Positions 13,501-25,294 are shown, counted from the stretch's first letter. The stretch: DNA of 64,000 bases from Sipunculus nudus (GCA_026874595.1 CM049313.1:65726159-65790158); one strand, 5' to 3'. Notes: generated by a model not told the origin, from the sequence alone. Translations and numbers: made by a program.

Positions 13501-15269
13501 AAACGTCCTCATTACAAAGCTGACGTATCATATTTCAGTTGCCTCGTTTTATTGTTAGAAGTCAGGATTTATGGGTACACTCGGCTTATCTGCACCTAAG
13601 CAGGCGAGATAATGTCAGTTCTTTTATAACTTAACCTTGATGCTAAATCCATTATAGATTCTCTCGTAAATGACATACATTAGCGCAATTGCATGATAGG
13701 GATAGGGGTTTCCCCTTTCTCCAGCCGTGGAGGGTTCCACTCAGTTTTACCATCCCAGTATAATGAATGTATTTTATTCAATAAAATTGGTGATGCTTTG
13801 ATTCCATTGAAAACAAATCAATGATCGAAATAAAGATCCTAATTTGCTACGGATTTTAAGAAGTCAGGATTTTCCAGTAAAAAAAGGATAACAAACTGAT
13901 GAAGTTAAGATAAATGGAAGAAATAATCGGGATCATATCACAATAAGTATAAGTTGTAACATTAATGCAACAGTTCATAAATTGATAAAAAAAAGTCCAA
14001 CCTGTCTCCAAGTCAATACGTCTTTGCTCGTTCCTAACCGTCCTCCGCATTAAAAAGGTAATTGCTAGGCTGCTTGGAGATTACGTAGACGTGTTCCGTA
14101 TAGCATCTGCTTTCAATTACGATTCGCATTTACTTTTTTATTCCGGTATCGTTGATGGGTAGGGCGTGATATCTTAGGCCATAGGTAAATCATTATGGTC
14201 ATAAAGTCTCTTGCAGCCCGCAGTCGATGAAAATTAACTGAACAAAATAAAAAGAAAACACAAGTTCCATTCCTTGGTTAACGTACGGCGTTCATTTTTA
14301 ATTTTCCGGGAGTTTTGTAGTTTTATGCAAAAATATCTGAGACCACACACATTTCTTAGCACTAATGTGCAAAAATTGTGTTTGTCTGGCGCACTTAAAA
14401 ACCTAGAAGGCCACATGTGTAATTCCCTGGTTTACGCAGTGTATGTAGAAACAGTTTGGTGCATGCAACCAAAATTGGTAAAACCTCCCAACATACCTAT
14501 GGCAGTGCCTCCAGTTATAATACGTCATGCAAACCTGGTTCATTGAGCCCGAAGCTTTTCTTCAACTGAGAGTAAACTGAAAACTCGCCTTTTATGGAGC
14601 ACGTTCATAGAAGTTAGGGTGGTTTTGAATATTTTTAATAATTGGCACGACTGAATGTATTTACATTTAAAATGATATTTTGTATGAATGCTTGCATGGG
14701 AAGCATTTTTTAGTTCTGATTTCTAAATAATGTATAAGGTAACGTATTTGTGTCTTTGAAAGGTTCCATTCTCGCAAGTTATATAAACTCAAAGTCGTTT
14801 CAAAACTTATTTTTTTTAACTTTTGATATGTTTGCCAAAAGCACTCGATGATCATTTTTGCTGTTGCAATTATTTATTATCAATAAAAAGAGGTACCTCA
14901 AAGATTTACAAGTAGAACAAATTTGGGTCAGTGTATACAGTTCCTCATTACAAAATGTACCTGTCAAGGCTTTATCGGCCCAGTGTGTTCCCCTGAGCAA
15001 TTTGTCTTCGTAACAATACCTACGTTGATACATATCAGATATCTGAATAGACCCATTTTACGACGGTTTGTGATTTCGGAAATCTTTCCTTGTCCAGTGT
15101 ACGTAAAATTCAGAATGCACACTTATAACATAGCAGACTTATCGTGTGCTAGCTTTTACCTCATTCACAGTAAAGTACCATGTACAGGCAACGGGGTTAT
15201 CCTTAAAAGAGGACATTTGCCATGCAATGTTTGGCTCACCATCGCTATCACTCTGTAGGATGACAACGT
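8733..15269. other. Gene-free AT-rich intergenic DNA
   Basis: No protein-coding gene is recognised. It contains an AT/GA-rich patch at about 10465-10650 (AT run, then GAGAGA-type purine runs), a G17 tract at 12167-12183 and a C12 tract at 13008-13019. A pair of short GGGGGTC and ACCCCCG sequences at about 9375 and 9468 could pair but is too weak to call. Confidence 0.55.
10465..10650. repeat. AT microsatellite followed by GA-rich low-complexity DNA
   Basis: An ATAT stretch at about 10478-10513 is followed after about 80 bases by an imperfect GAGA stretch (about 10597-10650). The same AT-then-GA arrangement recurs near 48.9 and 49.3 kb. Confidence 0.8.
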
Positions 15270-15277
15270 ATGAACAT

Positions 15278-15506
15278 CAGTGGTGGATCCAGAGGGAATA
15301 TGGGGGGGGGGGGGGGTCAAGGGGGCCTGGGAACCCCTATGTTTTAGCCGCAACAACCTTTTTTCAGGTCTTTGATCAATTTCTTCCTGCCTTGACCCCC
15401 GCCCCCTTTCTTGATCATGGGAACATTTTTTTTTATTTTTCTCATTAGTCTTCCTGGGCTGGACCCTCCCTTTTCCAAAATCCGGGATCTGACCCTGTAC
15501 ATCTAC
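15278..15506 (+). mobile_element. Non-autonomous hAT-like element with 8 bp target duplication
   Basis: The left end reads CAGTGGTGGATCCAG; the inverted right end includes CAGGGTCAGATCC, an imperfect terminal inverted repeat. Identical 8-mers ATGAACAT lie immediately left (15270-15277) and right (15507-15514). An 8 bp duplication and CAGTGG-type ends are typical of hAT elements. Nine bases separate the inverted repeat from the right duplication, which may be a small insertion. A G15 tract lies at 15302-15316. No transposase is encoded. Landmarks are shared with copies at 5321, 20716 and 54541. Confidence 0.6.
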
Positions 15507-15514
15507 ATGAACAT

Positions 15515-18500
15515 TTAATGAAGACAATAGTAGAATTATAACTTGGTCACCAACATTCAATTTATATATTATTAAAAAGGCAAGTTTGGTTGTATATGAT
15601 CGGTTACACTGACGCCACACGAGAAATGGGCTTTTCAGTAAATTGCCTCCCAGGCCAAGGAGTGCAGTAAGCTCGGTTAACTGTGAGCTATATGTATATG
15701 TGTGTGAGGGTGTGTTTTACTTAATGATCGTACTTAACAATCATTATTTTTCTACAGTGACATGTATGTCCTATGCTAGCGTATTATATACTTCATCTGA
15801 TAAACTGCCTTTTTCTATCCAACAAGGAAAATTATCCATTGACAAAATAAATTATGAAAAGCTTCCAGTGCCATAAAAAACATGATGAAATTAAAAAAAA
15901 AATATTATAAGTATACGACAGGATAGCAGCATGTGTTTTATCTATGACCGTAAATGGATATCGGGTCGGGTTATTCTTTTATAGAAGGTCTGCACACCTA
16001 TTTGAAGGTCTATACTGGCAATTTGGTAAACATTCGTACAGTGAGCAAATTGACAACCATCCCAACCAAGAATACCCGGTACTAAGGTTTCAATTATTTC
16101 AGAAAAAAAGTCTTCTTTTACAATTTAAAATGAACGGAGCTATTGTTAACATCTTTACCCACTGTCGGTTCTTTTATAAAGACAACGACTCTTTGTCCTG
16201 TTTTTCTTTGTAAAATAATGTATTTATATTACTATATTTACAGCTCTTTTAAAATGTACGCGACCATGATGTACTCAGGACAATTAATAGATGTTATTTC
16301 AGTGTGCTAGATGGACTAACGTGAAAGTATGGTTAAAGTGAATTACAAATATCAATAAATAATTGTACAAACTTTGTGCAGCGTGATATGAAATAGGAAG
16401 CTTTACATGTAATGGTTGTCGGTTAAGGTCCTGTTCATCTGTCATATGCATCCCCCTGCGCTCAATCCACTAGTAGAGCTTGCACAAATACACAAGTGAG
16501 GCAGCAGTCTGTACATAAAAGTATTACTGCAAATGATGTAAGATGTAAAACAAGATATACAGAATAAAATACAACAATGTTATTGTTATTACTTTACTTC
16601 TATAAGTCTAGTGAAATCTCTATGTATGTCTTATAATCGTTTGCTCCACGGATAATAATCTTAGAGTTTCTTCAAATGGTAGATTGTATAGTGGCCTTTT
16701 AGAATTAGATTAAGTTTGTGTTTCTCTTTACGTTTAGCATTCTTGTGATTTGCATTTGTTCCAACATATGTTCCTCCCTTTCTGCAGTGATTTTTGGGCA
16801 TTTGAGGAAGTGATGCTCTGAAACTTATACGGTTGATTATAACAATTATAATTTTGATACTGCCCAATTTTATTAATAAGATATAAATATAAATGATGTC
16901 CGAGATTGCTTATTCCCATTCTTATTCTTGTATGATTTATGGGAGTTGATGTAACCTATTCAGTGAAATTAATGAATGTTTTAAAGCGTTTTTTTAGTCG
17001 CGGGGAGTTGATTAATGTGATCCCCATGTTAGTTAGACTATCTTATAGTCGCCTGCTAACTTGCACTCTTTTGTTTAAAAGCCTAAATAACGGGAGTCCA
17101 TCTCATATGACTGACCTGTTCGCCAAGTGTACCAACAATACACACGCGACAGCATGCCTAATTAATAATATGTACCGAAATATTTAAAGAAAATATTTTT
17201 ATGCAGGAGCGCCTCTTTTATGGAACATATAAAATCACACTAAAATTATCACGTAAGTGGTTTAAAAATCCATTATGTCTGAATGCTACTTTAAATAGCA
17301 CATATAACATTTTATTTTATATTCTGCCTTCCTTGTACTCTCATATTCTCGATTGCACTGAATAATAAAGCTATAAAAATTTTCTGTGTCGTATGTAAGT
17401 CACATGTATCATGTTGTCATTGTAGTTGTACTTTATATGATTTTACATTCTGTAAACCGAATCATATTACATGGCACTATGGCATTTCAGACAATCTTGT
17501 CTGAATCAGTTATCCTGTAAAAATATTATGATCGGCTTCATATTCGCTTAATAAAAAATGCGATTTTTCATTTTTCCGTTTTTTGCGAGGTTTCCATTTT
17601 CGCGGTCCCAGAGTACAAAAGACCTATGCAAAGAGTATATAATCATTATTATGTCCAGTAATCAAAGCAATTATTGTGTGTACTTCATCTTTTAACAAAT
17701 GGGAAGTTCTGATATTATTAAAAGTATCTACATTTGAAATACATGATCTATTTTTATTCGTCATATAAGTCTTTTACTTTTCAGATTTGCCTTCAGCGAA
17801 AGGACGTCTTTTCTACGCAGGTTTTACTTTAGCGATAATTCCCTTCCCAGGATTATCGCGAATTTGAAAACTCGCGAACAAAAAAGGAACCACAGTTTGT
17901 CTTAATAAGTAAATAAATCAAGTGGTAGTACTGTCGATGAAGCGGAAACATCGAGAGAGCGCAACATAACTTATTGTCAATAAGCAAGAAAGTAAAAGAT
18001 GATATACAAACACCCGGAGTACAAACACCCGGGACGTTAATCAATGCTTATTGCTTAAATGTTTTATACTATATGTCACATGTTAGTGACATTTCATTTA
18101 TCTCCACGGGGTTTTTACTTCCCTGCGTGGTGTATCTGTTTTCATTGGTCATTAGGGTCCATTGTGACAACTAGTCATTGGGACAACTAGTCATTGTTCT
18201 TGCACATTTTCAGCATCATTGAACTATATTTTTTTGCGCTCTTGAGAGTCATTTTATCAAAGACCGACATGGAAAGACAGCTTTAAGAGAAACCAATATT
18301 TCTTCGATTAAGTGCTTGGAAACGCCAATAATGTCATTGTAAATGAGTAAGTTAGCAGCAATATATGACTTTGAATATTATATTTTCCATAAAACCACAT
18401 TATTTTGTTCTCGGTTGGTAAGTAAATATCGATCACAATGGAAAAAACTAAGACATTTTTTAGCCGCCGTCCGGGTTAATTAAACAAGTGCAACACGTAC

Positions 18501-18520
18501 ATCTCAAACTGAACATTTAA
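15515..18520. other. Gene-free intergenic DNA
   Basis: No recognisable gene or complete mobile element. Minor features are a duplicated CAAACACCCGG (about 18007-18032) and a duplicated GACAACTAGTCATTG (about 18167-18197). The open frames are short and AT-rich. Confidence 0.5.
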
Positions 18521-18592
18521 TCAGCCAACAGCCTGCCATCCTTGAAAAGTATGCATAATAGTCATTTTTATTCAATGTCCTCCTTGCCAATA
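18521..18592 (+). repeat. Left copy of a 75 bp direct repeat
   Basis: It reads CAGCCTGCCATCCTTGAAAA and ends near TCCTCCTTGCC. The same sequence, with a few changes, recurs at 19697-19776 in the same orientation. The two copies bracket the CCAAT-rich repeat and a SINE. Confidence 0.7.
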
Positions 18593-18614
18593 TATAACCA
18601 CCTCCATTTCAAAG

Positions 18615-19316
18615 TTACGCTCCCGAGGCAGCGGAAATCTTGCGCTTCAAAGAAGCAACTGATTTTCACGCTGCCAGCTTTGACCGTTTATGATATATTT
18701 AGACACCAGATGGCGGTTCGTTGTCCGCTGAAATAAACGTGCGTATGATGTGCCAAGCAGCCAATCAGATGCCAATAAACAAACACTCGATAAGCATCCG
18801 GGCTCCGGCCATTGCTGCGCTTCAAGCGCCGCTTAATGAGTTTCCGGTCGAATTTAAATTACTCCCTTTGCATTCTCGCATCATCGACCGATTCGATTAT
18901 GACATTATGACTGTGTTAGCGTAGCCATGTATCTGTTGTCTGCAGAACTGAAACAAGCCAGCGAGGTGTGCACGCAGCCTTTGTTGTTACGTTTCGTTTG
19001 AATTACAGCTCACCGGCCGAGCATCCTATGTGCCCAGGGCAAGGCCCTAAGCAAACCACGTCAGGGGCAATTCTATCTGAGCCTGTGGCCTGTTCAGACG
19101 GTTACACAGGGCGATGAGCTGTCGCTCAAAACGAAAGAAACATGATTGGCTCCGTGTATTCCTCGCTTGGCTTTGTCTTCCAGCACAAGGTCTCATCTGA
19201 TTGGACAAAAATACAGTGCTCCCCTCTGGTGTAGCAATTCAGGATACGATGTCATAACAAACAGCGCCTTACGATATAGGTATAGTAGCTCTATAGGTAA
19301 TGCGCTGTGTAAAGAG
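18615..19316 (+). repeat. CCAAT-rich 700 bp dispersed repeat, copy 1
   Basis: It begins TTACGCTCCCGAGGCAGCGG and ends GCGCTGTGTAAAGAG. It is closely similar end to end to 25295-25990. It carries CCAAT boxes in both orientations (18761, 18772; reverse ATTGG at 19145 and 19200), all retained in copy 2. It is more GC-rich than its surroundings. Open frames are not conserved between the copies, so it does not look protein-coding. No clear terminal inverted repeats are seen. It may be a non-autonomous DNA element or a mobilised promoter fragment. Confidence 0.7.
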
Positions 19317-19423
19317 CGTATTTAAAAGCTAACTTAAAAATATATATGTAAAAATTAAACATTCAATTCCGGTTTCAGGCCACGTGACAAGGCAATATCA
19401 CATGCTTCCTCTCAATTATATCC

Positions 19424-19686
19424 TGGCTTTAACCAGGCCCGGTGACCTATGCACCTTAGGGGCCTTATCGTCCTTATTGCTGGGTCATAATACCGAGGAA
19501 CCCCCGAACGGCGCACTCGTTTGTGAGTGAAACACGGCCGTAGGGTACAGCCTTCCCATTAACCCGGGAGAGCCCTCACCCTGGTTGGGGACCGACCGTC
19601 AAAAATCATACCGCCTCAGCTGAGATTCGAACTCACGATCTCCCGGCTTCGTGTCCTGTACTCTACCCCTGAGCCACAGAAGCCGG
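19424..19686 (-). mobile_element. tRNA-derived SINE, family A
   Basis: Read on the minus strand it starts GGCTTCTGTGGCTCAGGGG, an exact RNA polymerase III A-box type sequence, followed by a B-box-like GAGTTCGAATCTCAG. The body ends with GGTCACCGGGCCTGGTTAAA. The same head, spacing and tail (TCACCGGGCCTTGCTAA) occur in the three SINEs at 35654, 38876 and 42101, which shows one family with a conserved non-tRNA body. Confidence 0.75.
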
Positions 19687-19696
19687 ACTGTATAAT

Positions 19697-19776
19697 TCAT
19701 CCGCCGACAGCCTGACATCCTTAAAACGTTTATGCAATGTTAGTCATTTTTTATTCAATGTGTCCTCCTTGCCACA
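19697..19776 (+). repeat. Right copy of the 75 bp direct repeat
   Basis: An imperfect direct copy of 18521-18592 (CAGCCTGACATCCTTAAAAC through TCCTCCTTGCC). It abuts the tRNA head of the SINE. It is too long and too diverged for an ordinary target-site duplication. Confidence 0.7.
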
Positions 19777-20715
19777 GACAACGGACAAACGTTCTACACA
19801 GCTCGTATGCCAAAAACACCTGTCTTAAGTAGCTGAAGTGACAAGTTATATCACATCGCACGCTCAAACACTTTCACCTCATACATTTACAATATGTTTT
19901 TGCCGCCCACCAATCTACCAAGTTGTTGTGATAGCAAGACACCTGCCCCATGTGAAATATTTGTTTTCAAATGAGATTTTGAAGCAAATAATGCATGCGC
20001 ATTGCGTGTAACGATCGTTTGCTGTGCGTGGACATAATCTTAAGCGATGAGCTTCACATGGGGCCTCTGTTTTTTTTTATTCTGTGACTGACTCATTGAA
20101 CTATAACGGTTAAGAGAAGCTGCTGATTAAGGGGGGGGGGGGGGCTTTTTTTCGACCTTAAAATCTGACAAATAAAATAATATACATGTACACGTAAAAC
20201 CCAAAATTTTCTTATTATGTTATGTTATTAAATTATTAAATTATGTTAAGACACAAAAATTTTGTTTTTCTTTTTCTATAAGTTAAAAGCGGTTAGCCAC
20301 ACAGGTGCCATAACTGTTAGATAAACCATCAGATTATAGAACACGGATTATTGTAGTTAGCCCACGTAAGCAGATAACGCACGTTTAATTTTAAATATCA
20401 AATGTTTACTTAAAGATATTAATTTTAAATATTTCTTCTTTGGTGCACCTGTTCAAATATGATACTACATTATCAAATACTTTTTAAACCCTTATTGTTT
20501 GGAGAGACACTCGCAATTAACATTAATTAAAAATGATGAAAATACAAAGGGATAATCATGGATTCTTGTAATCACCGTAATTACTCCTGTGAGACCTATT
20601 ATTACATTTTTATGTCGTCGAATGTTAATTAACATCTTTAAGATTAACTACTTGATTATTACTAATCCAGTTCATTATATTAAACCTCTGGGAAAACCAG
20701 AACGATAAGCGATAT
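19777..20715. other. Intergenic DNA
   Basis: No gene is seen. A G14 tract lies at 20131-20144. The rest is AT-rich with TTAATTAA-type stretches. Confidence 0.5.
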
Positions 20716-20935
20716 TGCCCTGGGGCGGATCCAGGATTTATGAAAGGGGGGGGGCAACACAGGAGGACTAATGACAAAGTCTAAAAATAAGGTCATCAGG
20801 TCCGGAAAAGGGGGGATCAAGGTCGCAAAAATTGGGCGGAAACACTTAGAAACGGTTGCGGCCGCTGAAGGGGGGGGGGGGGGGAGGGGGCGGGGGACCC
20901 CCCCCCCCCCCGGGCCCGGACCGGCCTCATGTGTT
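20716..20935 (-). repeat. G/C-tract repeat family, reverse-oriented copy
   Basis: It starts CTGGGGCGGATCCAGG. Its minus strand contains CATTAGTCCTCCTG, as at 5425 and (one base different) at 15447, and the plus strand has GGTTGCGGCCGCTGAAG before a G15 tract (20870-20884) and a C14 tract (20898-20911). It is related to the hAT-like element at 15278. No coding capacity. Confidence 0.55.
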
Positions 20936-21938
20936 GAGAAGCGTTCCTCCTCTTAAACAGCGCATGATAATTTGTTTCAGTATTAAACCGAGTTACTAAA
21001 ACCGCAAACTGCTACGTGCGTTCATTTCAATCCTGGCTTTGTTCTAACTGCGAACTTCTTTCAACAATAATATTAAGCGGAAGAAATCGTAGATATTAAC
21101 AGGTAATGATGACCTCCCACTGTGCGAGTTCCTGCGGCTTTCTGCGATCCTTTAATAAATTCGCAGGATATTTGCTTCATGCGAGAGCATCCCTAATTAA
21201 TTCACCTCGCTGCAAATCGTTGCGTAAGAAATTGCAAACATTGGCACCACGTCGCAGGTGTTATATATTTTAGGAAATCGTAAGGAATAAAGTATCAGAT
21301 TACAGCGTATATTTAATGAGTTCATGTTCTTTGAAACTGAAGAGTCGTCTTTTTTTCAGTGATTCTGTACTGCTACCTTACCATGGTGATGCGGCAGTTT
21401 CTTTACCGGGGTCTGTCCTTCTCCAAAGTAACATATTAAATGCGTGTGCTGCGCCGCATTGGACGACTTCCCGAAATTACTGAACGAAATCACAGACACA
21501 AGGAGAGCACGGGCACGGGGAAATCAACGTATCACGTCATACATGACGTTAAAGCGGAGTTCCTATGCGTTCACCCCATGCGGCAAATGCAGTAGTCCAA
21601 CAGTAGTTGAATGATTCCAAAACTGAGGCATGCTTTTTGATGCTCGCAATCCCGAAATTCTAAAATAGAACCTGATTTATAAGCTTAAAAATTCGTAAAT
21701 GGAAAGACACAGTAGAAAAACATAGTAAATCGTTGCACATCTGAAACAATAGCTCCGCAAAGTATGAGACCTGCATTGTTAATAGAATCCCGATATAAAA
21801 AAAATCGAGATTGGTTAATAAAATGAATGACAGTTAGGACTTCTCTTTCTTAAGCAATATAGCGTACTGCGTGCATTATAGAGGTGCACGTGAAGGTATG
21901 AGCAAGCTTGTGTGTGAGTATGTGTGTCAGTGGTTTTT
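20936..21938. other. Intergenic DNA
   Basis: No gene is recognised. A short GC-richer stretch around 21400-21560 contains a paired TGACGT motif (listed separately). Confidence 0.45.
21534..21549. promoter_or_regulatory. Inverted pair of CRE-type half-sites
   Basis: ACGTCAT and ATGACGT form a 7 bp inverted repeat with a 2-base spacer. TGACGT is the core recognised by CREB/ATF-type bZIP proteins. No gene is evident next to it, so a role is speculative. Confidence 0.25.
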
Positions 21939-22440
21939 TGTTAACAAATAACTATAATTTATTCTTAAAACAACCCAAACATTACAATAGACTAAATCAA
22001 CACAATTACACAGTAGAACAGCAGTATGACAACAAATCAATACAATCACACAGTAAAATAAACAAAATGCACAGTACCTGGACACAACCACTGTCACAGC
22101 GATAAGTCATTTAAAATGTATAAGCCGGACGAACAGTTCACACAAATTGTCTCTCGGAGAATAACAGTCCAATGTAAAGCTCTTGTAACAACGAAAGTAA
22201 ACTGAAGACCAAATAAGATTCGTCATAAATCCAGAAGAAAATCTGAAGAAAATCTATAATTGCCGCACTTATCGGAATAGCTCCCACAAACTGACATACA
22301 CGCTTCTGTGTCGCTGGAATATTCTCTCACCTCTCTTTCTCGGCTTTAAAATACAGCCTCTTTTTATAGCTTCTCATCTCAAGCCGACAACTTTTTATTT
22401 CACGAACAATCTAACGAATCAACATTATACACAGTAAACA
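21939..22440 (-). mobile_element. LTR-like repeat (probable solo LTR), copy 1
   Basis: On the minus strand the repeat runs from TGTTTACTGTG to TTTGTTAACA (TG...CA ends). It has a TATA-like GCTATAAAAAGAGG (22357-22370) and, about 400 bases on, AATAAA (21958-21963), in the order expected for U3, R and U5. It aligns over its whole length with 52475-52934, with matching TATA and AATAAA positions. No primer binding site, coding region or clear target duplication adjoins it. The conserved TTTTTT and CAGTG just outside the right (minus-strand) end are unexplained and may mean the true boundary lies further out. Confidence 0.5.
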
Positions 22441-22658
22441 TGCGTTACAGGAATCATCTAGAAAAACATCGCTGTGTCTCTACATACAAGGGTCCACACG
22501 TGAGCCCGACCCGGCTCGGCCAGGCTAGAAAACCCAAAGCCAGCATGACAACGAGAGTTCAACCAGTACGGATCAAACTGAGAGTGCAACACCCGGCCAG
22601 TCGAGGCCGCTACAACACGAGTTACGCCCGTGTCACACAATAAAAAAAAGACATCTAT

Positions 22659-22662
<4 letters not shown>

Positions 22663-22716
<54 letters not shown>
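22663..22716. repeat. AT dinucleotide microsatellite
   Basis: An uninterrupted AT repeat of about 27 units. Confidence 0.95.
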
Positions 22717-22718
<2 letters not shown>

Positions 22719-25055
22719 TGACTTAATTAGTATGGGCTAATGTCAGTCCGAGATATCCCTTATGATAAGCGGTTTGGAAAAAAGTAAATCATCCTGAACG
22801 TCTGAAGAATTACGACAGAATAGTGCCTGTAAGGCATATAACAGTGTACCAATACTCCAGGGAATGACCTCGTTTCCGATCAGGTGCATGTAATCTGACC
22901 CCGGGTAAGATCGAGTGCCCCGGCAGGGGTTATACGTCATTCAACTGATGTGTAAACTAGATCAAATTATAGAAAGTAAAGATTCTTGATCCCGATGGGA
23001 CGTTCAGTTACGCCAGGTGTGTGAGAGGTTATCATCCAGCTGGCGGCACTGACATTTACATGCTGACAGCCAATCAGGGATATGATAAATGTGCCCGTGT
23101 TTAAAAGATATGGATTGATTCTTATAATAGCCGTTTGTATAGTTTGCTTTTACAAAATTTAAAAAATGTAAATTTAACAAAAAAAAAAAAAATCCATTTA
23201 TACGCATTTTAAAATGCGTTTTATAATTCTGAAAAAAATTGAAATTTGTGATCAATTATCTCATCACACATGCCTATCAAATCCGACGTTGTAGTAATTG
23301 ATTTTACAAAATTATTAAATAATATAATATCTTATTATTATTAAATTGATAATTAAATAGTGGGTCTTAATCCGCTATTATTATGTTCCAATTCATCGTT
23401 GGAGCGAACGAAGGGGTCGAACATCAACATTTACATCTATTTGCTTAAACGGAAGCCAGCTTGGTTGGTTGAAATAACGGCTATTACACACTGTGAACTG
23501 CTGTATTAACAAAATTGTATATTATATCTTTATCAAAATATTAATATTCCTTTGGAAAAAGAGATAAATAGTCTTACACTTTTTTAATATATTAATTAAT
23601 AATAATGTTTTAAAATAAACATTGCATTACACGTGCCTTGAAAGCAACAGTAATACGGGAGGGTTTATAGAACCTATTGAGAAACATATTTTTAATGGGA
23701 AGCTGATGGCATGTTTTATTATCAAGTATAAACTGTACAAAATTATAAACAGATTCGAATCCATTAGTCATACCGTGTTCTTATACTGCATGGTCAGATT
23801 ATAGATTTACGTTACAAGTGCATTGTTGCAACTAGTTAAATGTACCGAATTATCAGGGATATGACACCATTAATTTACCTGAGTCACCATAGCGTAGTAT
23901 ATAGTAAGAAAGACAAGTAAAACCTACTTACGCATAATAAAATGAACCTTCACACGTTCATAGAACTGGAATCAATTTCTAGGATTACCTCCACAGTGCC
24001 TAGCGTCGGGTAATGCCGGTTCGAATAGCGACCTGCCCACTGGGGTCAGGGTTTCTTGCGAGCCTACACGGTTGTGTAGAGTTGTGTGTATTGGGAGGGT
24101 TCAATCACAATAGCCCTGAGACAGCCTCAGTGGGCCAGCGATACTTCTGGGGATAGTCTTGACAGATGTGGTCCCCTTGTTTATAATTCCCATCAATAAA
24201 TACTATCGGATAAGGCGCGCACCTGCTCTCGCCAGAAGTCTAACGCATGTACTAACGCCCGCCTTGTTTATACAGCTAATTTCATTGGACAGCAACGGCT
24301 AATTCTGGAGTGCCCAATCAGCACTGGCTATTGTTGACATGTGACCGGCACCGCCCACCCACTGACAAGCAAGCAACTGGTCCAGTCAGATACTTGTTAT
24401 TTATTCCACTCAATAAATAAATGGGTCTGTTTCGTGTCCAATGCAGGACTTTATCAGCTGTCTGTCTCACAGAGGTCCAGGTGGCAATTGCCCATTTGGT
24501 GAATTTCTGTCATAATCTGTCACATGTATAGAATAACGAATAGCTCACTTGGAGGAATGAAATATGAAAGGGAAAGTAGTTGTAAGTCTCTTTTTTTCAT
24601 ATGCCAGTAGAGGTTCGTGAGAGCTAAGAATAAAACACGATAGAGTCTTTGGAAACTTCCATGTTTGTTCCGATAAGTTTTAAGATAGAAATCAACTGTG
24701 GCTGCGAGTATAACATTGTACATTACCGCCTCCATTTTTCTCTCTATGAAGGCGAACTTTTGATTCAAAGCAACTGACGTCGTTCTCAAAATATTCAGTA
24801 TTTTGCCTTTTACAAATAATGCTCAATGACACATGATCAATAATCAAATGTTTTGACAGGGTAATTAGACCGATAGGTAAGAAAGATATGTACGTAAATA
24901 GATTTTTTTTCGGAATCTTTAGATCAGACGAGCTCATTGTAATCAAGTATAACGAAGTAACTGAATATTATTTCATCAAACACCTTTCCCTCCCTCGCGA
25001 CCTCTTTCGGCAGAGTGTGTCCGCATTCGATGTAAGACAAACTGTGGTGAGAAAG
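22717..25055. other. Intergenic DNA with a promoter-like patch
   Basis: No gene is recognised. A GC-richer patch at about 24210-24375 contains ATTGGACAG, CCCAATCAGC and CACCGCCCACCC, which resemble CCAAT and GC boxes. A tRNA-B-box-like CCGGTTCGAATAGC at about 24019 may mark a decayed SINE. Near 25012 a pyrimidine-rich tract ends in CAG, and GTAAGA follows about 18 bases later; a tiny exon there is possible but unsupported. Confidence 0.4.
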
Positions 25056-25294
25056 TTATTTTCAGTACGTCATGAGTGCCATTTTTGTTTGCTTGGTGTT
25101 ATTTTCAGTACGTCATGGGTGCCATTTTGTTTGCTTGATGTTATTTTCAGTACGTCATGAGTGCCATTTTTGTTGCTTGATGTTATTTTCAGTACGTCAT
25201 GAGTGCCATTTTTGTTTGTTTGATGTTATTTTCAGTACGTCATGAGTGCCATTTTTATTTGCTTGATGTAATTTTCAGTACGTCATGAGTGCCA
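25056..25294 (+). repeat. 43 bp minisatellite, left part
   Basis: About five and a half units of 42-43 bp start at 25056, 25099, 25141, 25183, 25226 and 25269. Each contains TTATTTTCAGTACGTCATGA followed by GTGCCATTTTTGTTTGCTTG. The array breaks off inside a unit where the CCAAT-rich repeat begins and resumes after it. Each unit carries a splice-acceptor-like TTATTTTCAG. Confidence 0.9.

Noticed and set aside
15165-15620. 151-codon minus-strand frame
   Set aside because: It runs through the hAT-like element and its G15 tract, so the translation is mostly repeat.
20771-20956. 61-codon glycine/proline-rich frame
   Set aside because: It is a translation of the G and C homopolymers in a repeat.
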